Shown: one piece after another, positions 1 to 8,150 of the stretch
Position numbering within the stretch: the first letter of the stretch is position 1
How the letters are laid out: the number at the start of each line of letters is the position of its first letter
Origin: an uncultured Collinsella sp.
GTDB lineage: Bacteria > Actinomycetota > Coriobacteriia > Coriobacteriales > Coriobacteriaceae
NCBI GenBank assembly: GCA_902478945.1
Contig: CABSMX010000046.1
Span: 1 to 15,846, forward strand
Length of the DNA stretch: 15,846 nucleotides
Reading direction: 5' to 3'
The notes under the pieces: model-generated
Database searches by the model: none
What the model saw: the letters and a program-made list of their open reading frames with translations, nothing else
What the model was told of the DNA's origin: nothing
Program-made: the position numbers and the translations under genes

Positions 1-22
1 CGGAGATGTGTATAAGAGACAG
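1..22. other. Sequencing adapter remnant (Tn5/Nextera mosaic end)
   Basis: Bases 4-22 read AGATGTGTATAAGAGACAG, the 19-bp Tn5 mosaic end used in tagmentation libraries. It sits at the very edge of the window and is followed directly by the interior of prfB. It is a library artefact at a contig end, not a genomic feature. In two plus-strand frames it encodes the artefactual peptides MCIRDR and MYKRQ, so any protein beginning that way should be discarded. Confidence 0.97.
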
Positions 23-392
23 AACCAGCTCGCAAGCTCAAGCTCGTCGATGGCGCGGGACAGGCGCTCCGCCGTGGAAGCAGCCTCCTCACGCAGCGCA
101 GCGGCATCGGGGTCATCGCCCATTTCCTCGGCAAGTTCCAACGCGGCACGAGCATCGGAAAGCTCACCGCGCGCGGTATCCACGGCGGCGATATCCTCCT
201 TGGCGCGCGCAATCTCCTCCATCGTGGCGCGAGCGGCATCGGCGTCATCCCAAAAGCCCGGGGCGACGCTTTTGGCCTCGAGCTCCGCCACGCGGGTGCG
301 TTTCTCATCCAAATGGAGATACGACTCGACCTCGCCGAGTCGATCCGCAAACGCGTCCAACTCGGCGGGCGTTACCTCTAGAGCCTCGACCA

Positions 393-393
<1 letters not shown>
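23..393 (-). CDS. prfB: Peptide chain release factor 2 (RF2), N-terminal part only
   Basis: RF2 recognises UGA and UAA stop codons in the ribosomal A site and triggers release of the finished peptide. Only the first 123 codons are present; the frame runs into the adapter at the contig edge, so the SPF tripeptide and GGQ catalytic motif lie outside. The visible part begins MVEALEVTPAELDAFADRLG, then VESYLHLDEKRTRVAELE, then APGFWDDADAARATMEEIA, the usual RF2 coiled-coil domain with its conserved FWDD stretch. Its last readable residues, ELELASW, come just before the position where the central domain starts in RF2. The ATG at 393 shares one base with the secA stop (TAATG), and AGGAA lies about 8 nt upstream within the secA end, which suggests translational coupling. 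No in-frame UGA appears near codons 20-30, so there is no sign of the usual programmed +1 frameshift. Confidence 0.93.
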
Positions 394-3200
<2,807 letters not shown>

Positions 3201-3330
3201 GTGGTTTTCCTTTTGGCCATCGCCCGCGGCATGAAACCTTGGACGAGTTAAACACAGATATTTGTACTTTAGCCAAACAAGGCGCCGCCTATGCGGTCGA
3301 CACGCTCGACCACGTAATAACTACGACAGC

Positions 3331-3361
3331 CTGCCAAAAAGGGACTGATTTATTTTGGCAG
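3331..3361. repeat. Short inverted repeat
   Basis: CTGCCAAAA at 3331-3339 is the exact reverse complement of TTTTGGCAG at 3353-3361, with a 13-nt loop containing GGGACTGATTTA. It lies between the rpmE terminator and secA. It contains the GGGAC core seen in the other intergenic palindromes of this window. It is not followed by a clean T-tract on either strand, so it is not an obvious intrinsic terminator. Confidence 0.75.
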
Positions 3362-3396
3362 CTTTTATCTGGGAAAACGCTGCCTCTCTCTGCCAT

Positions 3397-3463
3397 TTGG
3401 TGCAAATCAACCTGTCCCATTCGCACCAACCTGGTGCAACGGGGACGGGTTAGCTTGCACCAA
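3397..3463. repeat. 67-bp imperfect palindrome with GGGGAC core
   Basis: Arms of 32 nt (3397-3428 and 3432-3463) match at 25 of 32 positions around a 3-nt centre. Outermost nine bases (TTGGTGCAA) and innermost six (GCACCA) match perfectly, and GTCCC pairs with GGGAC in the middle. Most mismatches are transitions, as expected for a decaying or structure-tolerant hairpin. It overlaps the T-tract side of the rpmE terminator by a few bases. Confidence 0.8.
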
Positions 3464-3506
3464 TAAAAAGAAAAGGGCCGCGCACCCAAACGGATGCACG
3501 GCCCTT
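3461..3506 (-). terminator. Intrinsic terminator of rpmE
   Basis: Read on the minus strand, GGGCCGTGCATCC and GGGTGCGCGGCCC form a 13-bp stem (two G-U pairs) closing a GTTT loop, followed by TTTTCTTTTTATT. It begins about 36 nt after the rpmE stop codon. This is a textbook Rho-independent terminator. Confidence 0.92.
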
Positions 3507-3541
3507 ATGCCATGAATGCGAGTGTTTCCGCGGCGAGCTAT

Positions 3542-3967
3542 TTACTCAGCAGCCTCGGTGGTCTCGGCCTCGGCAGCGGCCTCCTCGACGGGAGCCTCTG
3601 CGGGAGCCTCGGCGGCCTGCTTGGCAGCCTCCTCGGCGAACTTAGCGGCACGCTTAGCCTTCTCGGCAGCCTTAGCCTCAGCGGCGGCCTTGCGAGCGGC
3701 CTCGGCCTCAGCAGCCTTGGCGGCCTTGGCAGCCTTGGCCTCCTCGGCCTTCTTGAGCTGAGCGGCAGCGGCGCCACCGAACTTGTCGGCGAAGCGCTGG
3801 ACGCGTCCACCGGTGTCGACGAACTTCTGCTGGCCGGTGTAGAACGGGTGGCACTCGTTGCAAAGCTCGACCTTCATCTCGGACACGGTAGCGTGCGTCT
3901 TGAAGGTGTTGCCGCAGGAGCACGTCACCGTGCACTCGACATACTGGGGATGGATACCCTGCTTCAT
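3542..3967 (-). CDS. rpmE: Ribosomal protein bL31 (zinc-binding form) with long Ala/Lys/Glu tail
   Basis: bL31 bridges the 50S and 30S subunits at the central protuberance. The first 60 residues are canonical: MKQGIHPQY, then a zinc ribbon with Cys16, Cys18, Cys36 and Cys39 (CSC and CNEC), then HPFYTGQQKFVDTGGRVQRF. The presence of the Cys pairs marks the zinc-containing C+ type. The protein is 141 residues, about twice the usual 65-90. Residues from about 65 onward are almost only Ala, Lys and Glu, first basic (repeated KAA/AEA units) and then acidic (ending EAAAEAETTEAAE); this is probably a charged helix or a disordered tail. The frame is uninterrupted and stops cleanly before a strong terminator, so the tail is translated. 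AAGGAG lies 7 nt before the ATG. It is monocistronic, with its own promoter, structured leader and terminator. Confidence 0.96.
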   Translation of the reverse strand: MKQGIHPQYVECTVTCSCGNTFKTHATVSEMKVELCNECHPFYTGQQKFVDTGGRVQRFADKFGGAAAAQLKKAEEAKAAKAAKAAEAEAARKAAAEAKAAEKAKRAAKFAEEAAKQAAEAPAEAPVEEAAAEAETTEAAE

Positions 3968-3969
3968 GG

Positions 3970-4038
3970 TAGGACTCCTTATTGGTCAGGCGCTGGTTAC
4001 CGATCAGCGCATAAGGCGTCTTGGTTTCCGACCAAGAC
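3970..4038 (-). promoter_or_regulatory. Structured rpmE leader, candidate L31 autoregulatory element
   Basis: On the minus strand the leader first forms an 8-bp hairpin GTCTTGGT/ACCAAGAC (4038-4018, loop CGGAA). It then reads CCTTAT directly followed by GCGCTG, a 9-nt loop, CAGCGC, a 7-nt bulge (CTGACCA) and ATAAGG. CCTTAT can pair with ATAAGG, which contains most of the Shine-Dalgarno AAGGAG, stacking on the GCGCTG/CAGCGC stem. The fold would block initiation and fits translational feedback by excess bL31. Leader RNAs for bL31 have been described by comparative genomics, including a Coriobacteria type as I recall; membership here needs a covariance-model search. Confidence 0.6.
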
Positions 4039-4051
4039 AACAAACTTGGCT

Positions 4052-4080
4052 ATGGTACCACGGCGCCGCGTGTCCCACAA
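4052..4080 (-). promoter_or_regulatory. Putative sigma-70-type promoter of rpmE
   Basis: On the minus strand TTGTGG (4080-4075) and TACCAT (4057-4052) are 17 nt apart, matching four and five of six consensus bases respectively. The implied transcript start near 4045 lies just before the first leader hairpin, which supports the assignment. Found by eye only. Confidence 0.45.
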
Positions 4081-4248
4081 AAGGTTCACGGTCTTTGCAC
4101 CGGAGCGCACAGGCGAATGCGCCCGATCGCGGCACCAACAGGAACCGCCTGAGCTGTCCAGGGTGCCAAAAATACACCCCGCGAGACAAGCATCCCATGT
4201 TGCAGACGTGTAACGCCGCAGCAAAGGTGCCCCTTTTTGCGCCAGACA

Positions 4249-4271
4249 GGTACAATGATGAACACTGTACC
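4249..4271 (+). promoter_or_regulatory. Possible -10 element and overlapping dyad before the ACT-domain gene
   Basis: TACAAT at 4251-4256 is a good -10 hexamer about 60 nt before the ACT-domain start codon, but the expected -35 position (about 4228-4233) has no match. The hexamer lies inside a dyad, GGTACA (4249-4254) and TGTACC (4266-4271) separated by 11 nt, which could be an operator over the start site. Between this point and the rpmE promoter (4081-4248) I see no gene, only short hairpins such as GCGCA/TGCGC. Confidence 0.35.
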
Positions 4272-4317
4272 GTAGCGGAGCGCCCCCGCGCGCCGCAACC
4301 ACGCGAAAGGGTTTCCC

Positions 4318-4605
4318 ATGGCCGAGATCTCGTCCTCCCGCATCGTCATCACCGTCCTTGGCAAGAACCGCCCCGGCATCGTCGCCGGCGTCACCCGTGT
4401 TCTGGGCGAGGCCAACGTCGACATCCGCGACATTACGCAGTCCATTATCGAGGACATCTTCACCATGACCATGCTGGCCGACACCGCCGAGTCCAAGCTC
4501 GACTTCGCCGAGCTGCAGAAGGCCCTGGCCGAGGCCGGCGAGCTTTCGGGCGTCAACGTGTCCATCCAGCGCGAGGACGTCTTTAACTTTATGTACCGCC
4601 TGTAG
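4318..4605 (+). CDS. Small ACT-domain protein (UPF0237 type)
   Basis: The 95-residue protein is a single ACT domain with little else: an opening strand RIVITVLGKNRPGIVAGVTR, where the conserved 'xRPGIV' turn marks the ligand-binding loop of ACT folds, then LGEANVDIRDITQSIIEDIFTMTML, and a C-terminal strand SIQREDVFNFMYRL. This pattern matches the stand-alone ACT proteins of the UPF0237 family, whose ligand and partner are unknown. ACT domains usually bind amino acids or other small metabolites and dimerise. GAAAGGG precedes the ATG by 6 nt. Citrate synthase follows 78 nt downstream on the same strand with no terminator between, so the two may be co-transcribed. In many genomes this family sits beside a DUF711/UPF0210 gene, which is absent here. 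The family call is firm; the function is not known. Confidence 0.9.
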   Translation: MAEISSSRIVITVLGKNRPGIVAGVTRVLGEANVDIRDITQSIIEDIFTMTMLADTAESKLDFAELQKALAEAGELSGVNVSIQREDVFNFMYRL

Positions 4606-4683
4606 CGAACAGGCCGTGCGGGAACAGGCCGGCGCATCTGCACCCAAGCACGCCGCCCCCACACGGCCCCGAGAGGAGCGCGC

Positions 4684-6102
4684 ATGGCTTACGACGCCAA
4701 GAAAATCTACTACCGCTTCGATGACCATCTGAGCCGCCTGGTCTTGGATTATGAGGCGAGCCGCCAGATTTCGCCCGAAAGCGAAAACCTCTACCACGGC
4801 CTGCCGACCGCCCCATACGACGAGGGCCTGTTCGTAGAGCACAACGTCAAACGCGGCCTGCGCAATGCAGACGGCTCGGGCGTGGTCGCGGGCCTTACCC
4901 GCATCTCGGACGTGCACGGCTACAACAAGGTCGACGGCAAAGTCGTGCCCGATCAGGGCAAACTCACGCTTCGTGGCTACAGCATCGAGGACCTGGTCAA
5001 CAACGCCCAGGCCGAGGATCGCTATGGCTACGAAGAGGTCGCCTACCTGCTCATCACGGGCTCGCTGCCCACCAAAGAGGAGCTCGACGGTTTTTGCGAA
5101 CGCCTGGGTGCCTTTAGGCACCTGAGCGACGAATACGTCCGCGAGTTCCCCATGACCACGGTGTCGGCGAGCATCATGAATGTGCTTCAGCGCGCCGTGC
5201 TGCTGCTCTACGCCTTCGACGCCGAGCCCGACGCCATTACACCCGAGCACGAAATCGACGTCGCCATCTCCATGCTCGCCCGTCTCCCCCGCATCGCCGC
5301 CTTCGCGCATATGGCCTCGGTCGCCAAACGCCGCGGCTCCGAGGTTCATGTACCGCACCCCACACCCGGCCTCTCCACCGCCGAGACCATCCTGCAGGTG
5401 TTGCGCGGCGGCATGGCATTCACCCGCGACGAAGCCATGCTGCTCGACGTGATGCTCATGCTGCATGCCGAGCACGGCGGCGGCAACAACTCCACGTTCG
5501 CCTGCCGTGTGCTGTCCTCCTCGGCCACCGACCCGTATTCCGCCTACGCCGCGGCCATCGGCTCGCTCAAGGGCCCGCGCCACGGCGGCGCCAACGCCAA
5601 GGTCGTGTCCATGCACGAGGACATCCGCGCGCATGTCTCCAATTGGGAGGACGAGGACGAGGTCGCAGCCTACCTGGGCAAGATTCTCGACAAGCAGGCC
5701 TTCGACGGCACGGGCCTCATCTACGGTATGGGCCACGCCGTCTACACGCTGAGCGACCCGCGCGCCGAGGTGTGCCGCCGTTACGCGCGCACGCTTGCCG
5801 CCAAGAAGGACCTGGGCGATGAGTTCGCGCTCATCGAGCGCATCGAGCGCCTGGCACCGCAAGTGATGCGCGATCACGGCATGACCAAGCCCATCTGCGC
5901 CAACATCGACCTGTACACGGGCTTTATCTACAAGATGCTCGGCGTGCCCGAGACGCTCTTTACGCCGCTGTTCGCCGTCGCCCGCATGGCCGGCTGGTCG
6001 GCGCACCGCATGGAAGAGCTCTTCTGCGCGCACCGCATCATCCGTCCCGCGTATCGCCCGGTTATCGAGCCGCTGGAGTACAAGCCGCTCGCCGACCGCT
6101 AG
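4684..6102 (+). CDS. gltA: Citrate synthase (citrate/2-methylcitrate synthase family)
   Basis: The enzyme condenses acetyl-CoA with oxaloacetate to citrate, the entry to the oxidative branch toward 2-oxoglutarate and glutamate in an anaerobe with an incomplete cycle. The 472-residue product carries the three catalytic residues in their family motifs: His264 in HAEHGGGNNST, His300 in GPRHGGAN, and Asp409 in NIDLYTGFIY. The region GLTRISDVHGYNKVDGKVVPDQGKLTLRGYSIEDL is the usual beta-rich entry to the large domain. It has about 60 residues ahead of this, longer than E. coli-type enzymes in that part. A 2-methylcitrate synthase cannot be excluded from sequence alone, but no prpB/prpD genes are nearby. 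GAGAGGAGC lies just upstream of the ATG at 4684. The gene ends before a strong terminator and probably forms a two-gene unit with the ACT-domain protein. Confidence 0.94.
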   Translation: MAYDAKKIYYRFDDHLSRLVLDYEASRQISPESENLYHGLPTAPYDEGLFVEHNVKRGLRNADGSGVVAGLTRISDVHGYNKVDGKVVPDQGKLTLRGYSIEDLVNNAQAEDRYGYEEVAYLLITGSLPTKEELDGFCERLGAFRHLSDEYVREFPMTTVSASIMNVLQRAVLLLYAFDAEPDAITPEHEIDVAISMLARLPRIAAFAHMASVAKRRGSEVHVPHPTPGLSTAETILQVLRGGMAFTRDEAMLLDVMLMLHAEHGGGNNSTFACRVLSSSATDPYSAYAAAIGSLKGPRHGGANAKVVSMHEDIRAHVSNWEDEDEVAAYLGKILDKQAFDGTGLIYGMGHAVYTLSDPRAEVCRRYARTLAAKKDLGDEFALIERIERLAPQVMRDHGMTKPICANIDLYTGFIYKMLGVPETLFTPLFAVARMAGWSAHRMEELFCAHRIIRPAYRPVIEPLEYKPLADR

Positions 6103-6125
6103 GATGCGGACCGTTATAGAACCCG

Positions 6126-6164
6126 AGCGTGGCCAGGGCATCACCGCCCTCGGCCACGCTTTTT
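6126..6164 (+). terminator. Intrinsic terminator of gltA
   Basis: AGCGTGGCC (6126-6134) pairs with GGCCACGCT (6152-6160), with a further GGG/CCC pairing inside, followed by a short T-tract (6160-6164). It starts 24 nt after the citrate synthase stop. The next gene begins only 26 nt after the hairpin, so it depends on read-through or on a promoter I cannot see. Confidence 0.88.
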
Positions 6165-6189
6165 ATGCCAGTAGAAAGGATCGCAACGA

Positions 6190-7032
6190 ATGATTGTGTT
6201 TTCCGATATGGATGGAACGCTGCTGACGACCGATAAGCAGATGAGCGACGCCACCTGGGCGATGCTCGACGAGCTTGCGCGCCGCGGTATTGAGTTTGTG
6301 CCCTGCACGGGGCGCCCGCTGTCGGGCATCTTTGAGCCCATCCTCGCCCACCCCGCCGTGCACTACGCGGTCTGCGCCAACGGTGCCAGCGTCTGGCAGC
6401 TCGACGACGATGTGCCCAACGATGCCTCGCGCGCCACGCGCATTTTGAGCCGACCGCTCGACCGCGCCATCGCCCACCGCATCCATAGCATTGCCGCCGG
6501 CCACGATGTGACCTTCGATATCTTCGCCGACGGCCAGTGCTTCCTCCCCCGCTCGCTCTACACGCGCCTGGACGAATTCTGCGGCGGCGACCCCCACATC
6601 GCGGCTTCGCTCAAGCGCACACGAACACCGATCGACATGGATATCGACAGCAAAATCGACGAGGTCGAGACGCTCGAACGCATCGCCATGTACTGGCACG
6701 ACCCGGCCGATCGCGACGCCATCGCGTCGGAGCTCGACACGCTCGGAGGCATTGAGGTCACGCGTTCGTACGCCATGAATATCGAGGTCATGGGCGAGGG
6801 CGCCACCAAGGGAACGGCCCTCACGTGGCTCTGCGAGCACCTGGACGAGCGTCTCGCCGACGCTTGGGCGTTCGGCGACAACATCAACGACATCCCCATG
6901 CTGCAGGCAGCGGGCCACGGCATGGCCATGATCAACGGCGAACCCGAAGACCGCGAGGCCGCCGACGCCATCACCGAATACGACAACGACCACGACGGCG
7001 TCGCCCGCACCATCATGGCCGCCCTCGCCTAG
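6190..7032 (+). CDS. Cof-type HAD-IIB family phosphatase (first of two)
   Basis: This is a haloacid-dehalogenase-superfamily hydrolase, probably a soluble phosphatase of sugar phosphates, nucleotides or cofactors such as pyridoxal or flavin phosphates. Motif I is SDMDGTLL with nucleophile Asp6 and acid/base Asp8; motif II is the Thr in PCTGRP; motif III is the Lys in GATKGTAL; motif IV is AFGDNINDIPML, with the Mg-binding acidic residues. The cap domain between motifs II and III is the alpha/beta type of subclass IIB. Length (280 aa) is normal. AAAGGA lies about 9 nt upstream of the ATG. It follows gltA beyond a terminator and converges with the second HAD gene on the other strand. Its TAG stop is the first part of a palindromic repeat. 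The substrate cannot be read from the sequence. Confidence 0.93.
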   Translation: MIVFSDMDGTLLTTDKQMSDATWAMLDELARRGIEFVPCTGRPLSGIFEPILAHPAVHYAVCANGASVWQLDDDVPNDASRATRILSRPLDRAIAHRIHSIAAGHDVTFDIFADGQCFLPRSLYTRLDEFCGGDPHIAASLKRTRTPIDMDIDSKIDEVETLERIAMYWHDPADRDAIASELDTLGGIEVTRSYAMNIEVMGEGATKGTALTWLCEHLDERLADAWAFGDNINDIPMLQAAGHGMAMINGEPEDREAADAITEYDNDHDGVARTIMAALA

Positions 7033-7142
7033 TCATTGGCCAGTCATTGGGGACGTTCTTAAATGACTAGTCGTTGGGGACACTCTTCGCGAAAAAGCTG
7101 CAAGGACTGTCCCCCGCTGCCGGCAGAAAAGGAACGTCCCCA
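7031..7142. repeat. Nested palindromic repeat block (GGGGAC core) between convergent genes
   Basis: The block contains AGTCATTGG twice (7031-7039, 7042-7050), the palindrome GACTAGTC (7065-7072), and two nested arm pairs: TGGGGACGTTC (7048-7058) with GAACGTCCCCA (7132-7142), and GGGGACA (7076-7082) with TGTCCCC (7109-7115). CTGCCGGCAG (7117-7126) is a further palindrome. Bases 7042-7077 recur in inverted orientation at 8111-8146 with 33 of 36 identical. It fills nearly the whole gap between the two HAD stop codons and may stop transcription from both sides, although no clear T-tract is present. Confidence 0.85.
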
Positions 7143-7151
7143 TCTGCCGGA

Positions 7152-7946
7152 TTAAGCGAGACTCTCCAGCACGCGACGGAGCTCCTGCTGAACGGCGTGG
7201 TCGCGGTTGCAGCCTACGACGCGATCGGCAACCGCCTTGAGCGCGGGGCGCGCGTTTTCCATCGCGCAGCCCGTGCCGACAAAGCGAATGATCTCGTAGT
7301 CGTTCATCGAGTCGCCAAACGCCATGACCTCGTCGCGTCCAATGCCGTAATGCTCCGCGAGCTGCGCGATGCCCGAGGCCTTCGACACACCGGGCTGCAT
7401 GGCATCAATCCACGCGTTGCCCGAAGGCGCAAAGGTAAAGAGCTGACCAAGTTCGCGCTGTAGCACGTACGCACTGTCCATAACGGCACCGTCATCGCAA
7501 AAGATACTCGCCTTGATGATATTTACACTGGGATCGGGCAGCTCCCAAATGCGCTCGGCATTGGGAAGGTCCTTATCGACCTCACGCACGAACTTGCACT
7601 CGTCATCGAGCAAGAAGGACTTGGTTCGGTCAAAAAGCGCAAGATGCAGATTGGGAAACGTCGCGACGGCCTGGGCGAGCCTTCGAATCGCCAGGTGCGA
7701 ATACACCTCACGGTCTACCATCTTACCGTCGGCGTAGACCTGGGCGCCGTTAGCGGCGACAAAGTCCATCTTGTCGCGAACAGGTGCAAAGAACTCGCAC
7801 AGGCGGTCGTAACGACGGCCTGACGATGCGGCGAAATGCACGCCATGCTCGTGTAGCGCCAGAATCAGTTCGTAGGTCTCGGGAGGCACCTGGCCGTTTT
7901 CGTCAAGCAGTGTGCCGTCCATATCGGATGCAATCAGTTTAAACAT
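7152..7946 (-). CDS. Cof-type HAD-IIB family phosphatase (second of two)
   Basis: A 264-residue member of the same family as the gene at 6190. Motif I is ASDMDGTLLDENG (Asp8, Asp10), motif II the Ser in ASSGRRYDRL, motif III the Lys in GVSKASGIAQLAEHYG, and motif IV AFGDSMNDYEII. The cap domain lies between about residues 85 and 185. It has the canonical order N-RxG... 'KASGI' then 'GDSMNDYEM/I' of Cof/YidA-like phosphatases. Overall it is clearly divergent from its neighbour, so this is not a recent tandem duplication. The ATG at 7946 is preceded by AAGGGAG 7-8 nt upstream, but that site is inside a long palindrome that could mask it. Adenine deaminase lies upstream on the same strand, 198 nt away. 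Substrate unknown. Confidence 0.93.
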   Translation of the reverse strand: MFKLIASDMDGTLLDENGQVPPETYELILALHEHGVHFAASSGRRYDRLCEFFAPVRDKMDFVAANGAQVYADGKMVDREVYSHLAIRRLAQAVATFPNLHLALFDRTKSFLLDDECKFVREVDKDLPNAERIWELPDPSVNIIKASIFCDDGAVMDSAYVLQRELGQLFTFAPSGNAWIDAMQPGVSKASGIAQLAEHYGIGRDEVMAFGDSMNDYEIIRFVGTGCAMENARPALKAVADRVVGCNRDHAVQQELRRVLESLA

Positions 7947-7951
7947 AGAAA

Positions 7952-8013
7952 AGCTCCCTTCGGGCTTGTTGGAATCGAACGTGTATCCGATTCCAACGTA
8001 CCCAAAGGGAGCT
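7952..8013 (-). promoter_or_regulatory. 62-nt palindromic leader that includes the ribosome binding site
   Basis: All arms share one centre: AGCTCCCTT (7952-7960) with AAGGGAGCT (8005-8013), GGG (7962-7964) with CCC (8001-8003), and GTTGGAATCG (7968-7977) with CGATTCCAAC (7988-7997), loop 10 nt. On the minus-strand mRNA the 3' arm is AAGGGAGCT, the Shine-Dalgarno of the HAD gene at 7946, followed by TTTTCT and then ATG. The stem could therefore act as an RBS sequestor or as a terminator/attenuator. Confidence 0.75.
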
Positions 8014-8044
8014 CAGGTAAGACTCCGCGGGCGCAAACGTTACA

Positions 8045-8081
8045 AGGACCTGGCAAATAGCTCACACATGCCAGAGGTCCT
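8045..8081. repeat. Hairpin in the ade-HAD intergenic region
   Basis: AGGACC then TGGCA (8045-8055) pair with TGCCA (8069-8073) and GGTCCT (8076-8081); two unpaired bases (GA) form a bulge and the loop is 13 nt. It lies upstream of the RBS-containing palindrome on the minus strand, so the two may be parts of one structured leader. No T-tract follows on either strand. Confidence 0.65.
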
Positions 8082-8110
8082 ACGGTCGCGGCGCCAGGCG
8101 ACACGCCACC

Positions 8111-8150
8111 CCGACGACTAGTCGTTTAAGAACGTCCCCGATGACTAGTC
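8111..8150 (-). repeat. Second copy of the GGGGACGTTCTTAAA repeat, overlapping the ade stop codon
   Basis: Read on the minus strand, 8146-8111 matches 7042-7077 at 33 of 36 positions; all three differences are C/T. The copy is bounded by GACTAGTC on both sides, allowing a 9-bp hairpin CGACTAGTC/GACTAGTCG. The TAG stop codon of ade is part of the first GACTAGTC. Relative to its gene it has the same orientation as the copy after the HAD gene at 7032. Confidence 0.88.

Larger units (their letters stand above)
3201..3541. other. Gene-free spacer between secA and rpmE
   Basis: Only short open frames without plausible ribosome binding sites or family resemblance are present, so I see no gene. The half next to secA (3201-3330) should hold the secA promoter, but no hexamer pair stands out. 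The other half holds two palindromes (3331-3361 and 3397-3463) and the rpmE terminator. Base composition here is more AT-rich than in the flanking genes. Confidence 0.7.

Noticed and set aside
3239..3489. Short open frames in both directions between secA and rpmE
   Set aside because: They consist mostly of palindrome and terminator sequence and have no ribosome binding site.
3997..6144. A 715-codon minus-strand frame opposite gltA
   Set aside because: It is complementary to a citrate synthase with all catalytic residues intact and has no plausible ribosome binding site or family resemblance.
7968..7997. A tRNA T-arm, because the minus strand reads GTTCGATTCC
   Set aside because: The flanking bases do not form a T-stem, and no anticodon or acceptor arm is present; the motif belongs to the palindrome arms.
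7042..8146. A transposon bounded by the inverted 36-bp repeats and carrying the HAD gene
   Set aside because: There is no transposase, both repeats are positioned by the stop codons of their own upstream genes, and the outer flanks show no target duplication. A dispersed repeat family explains it better.
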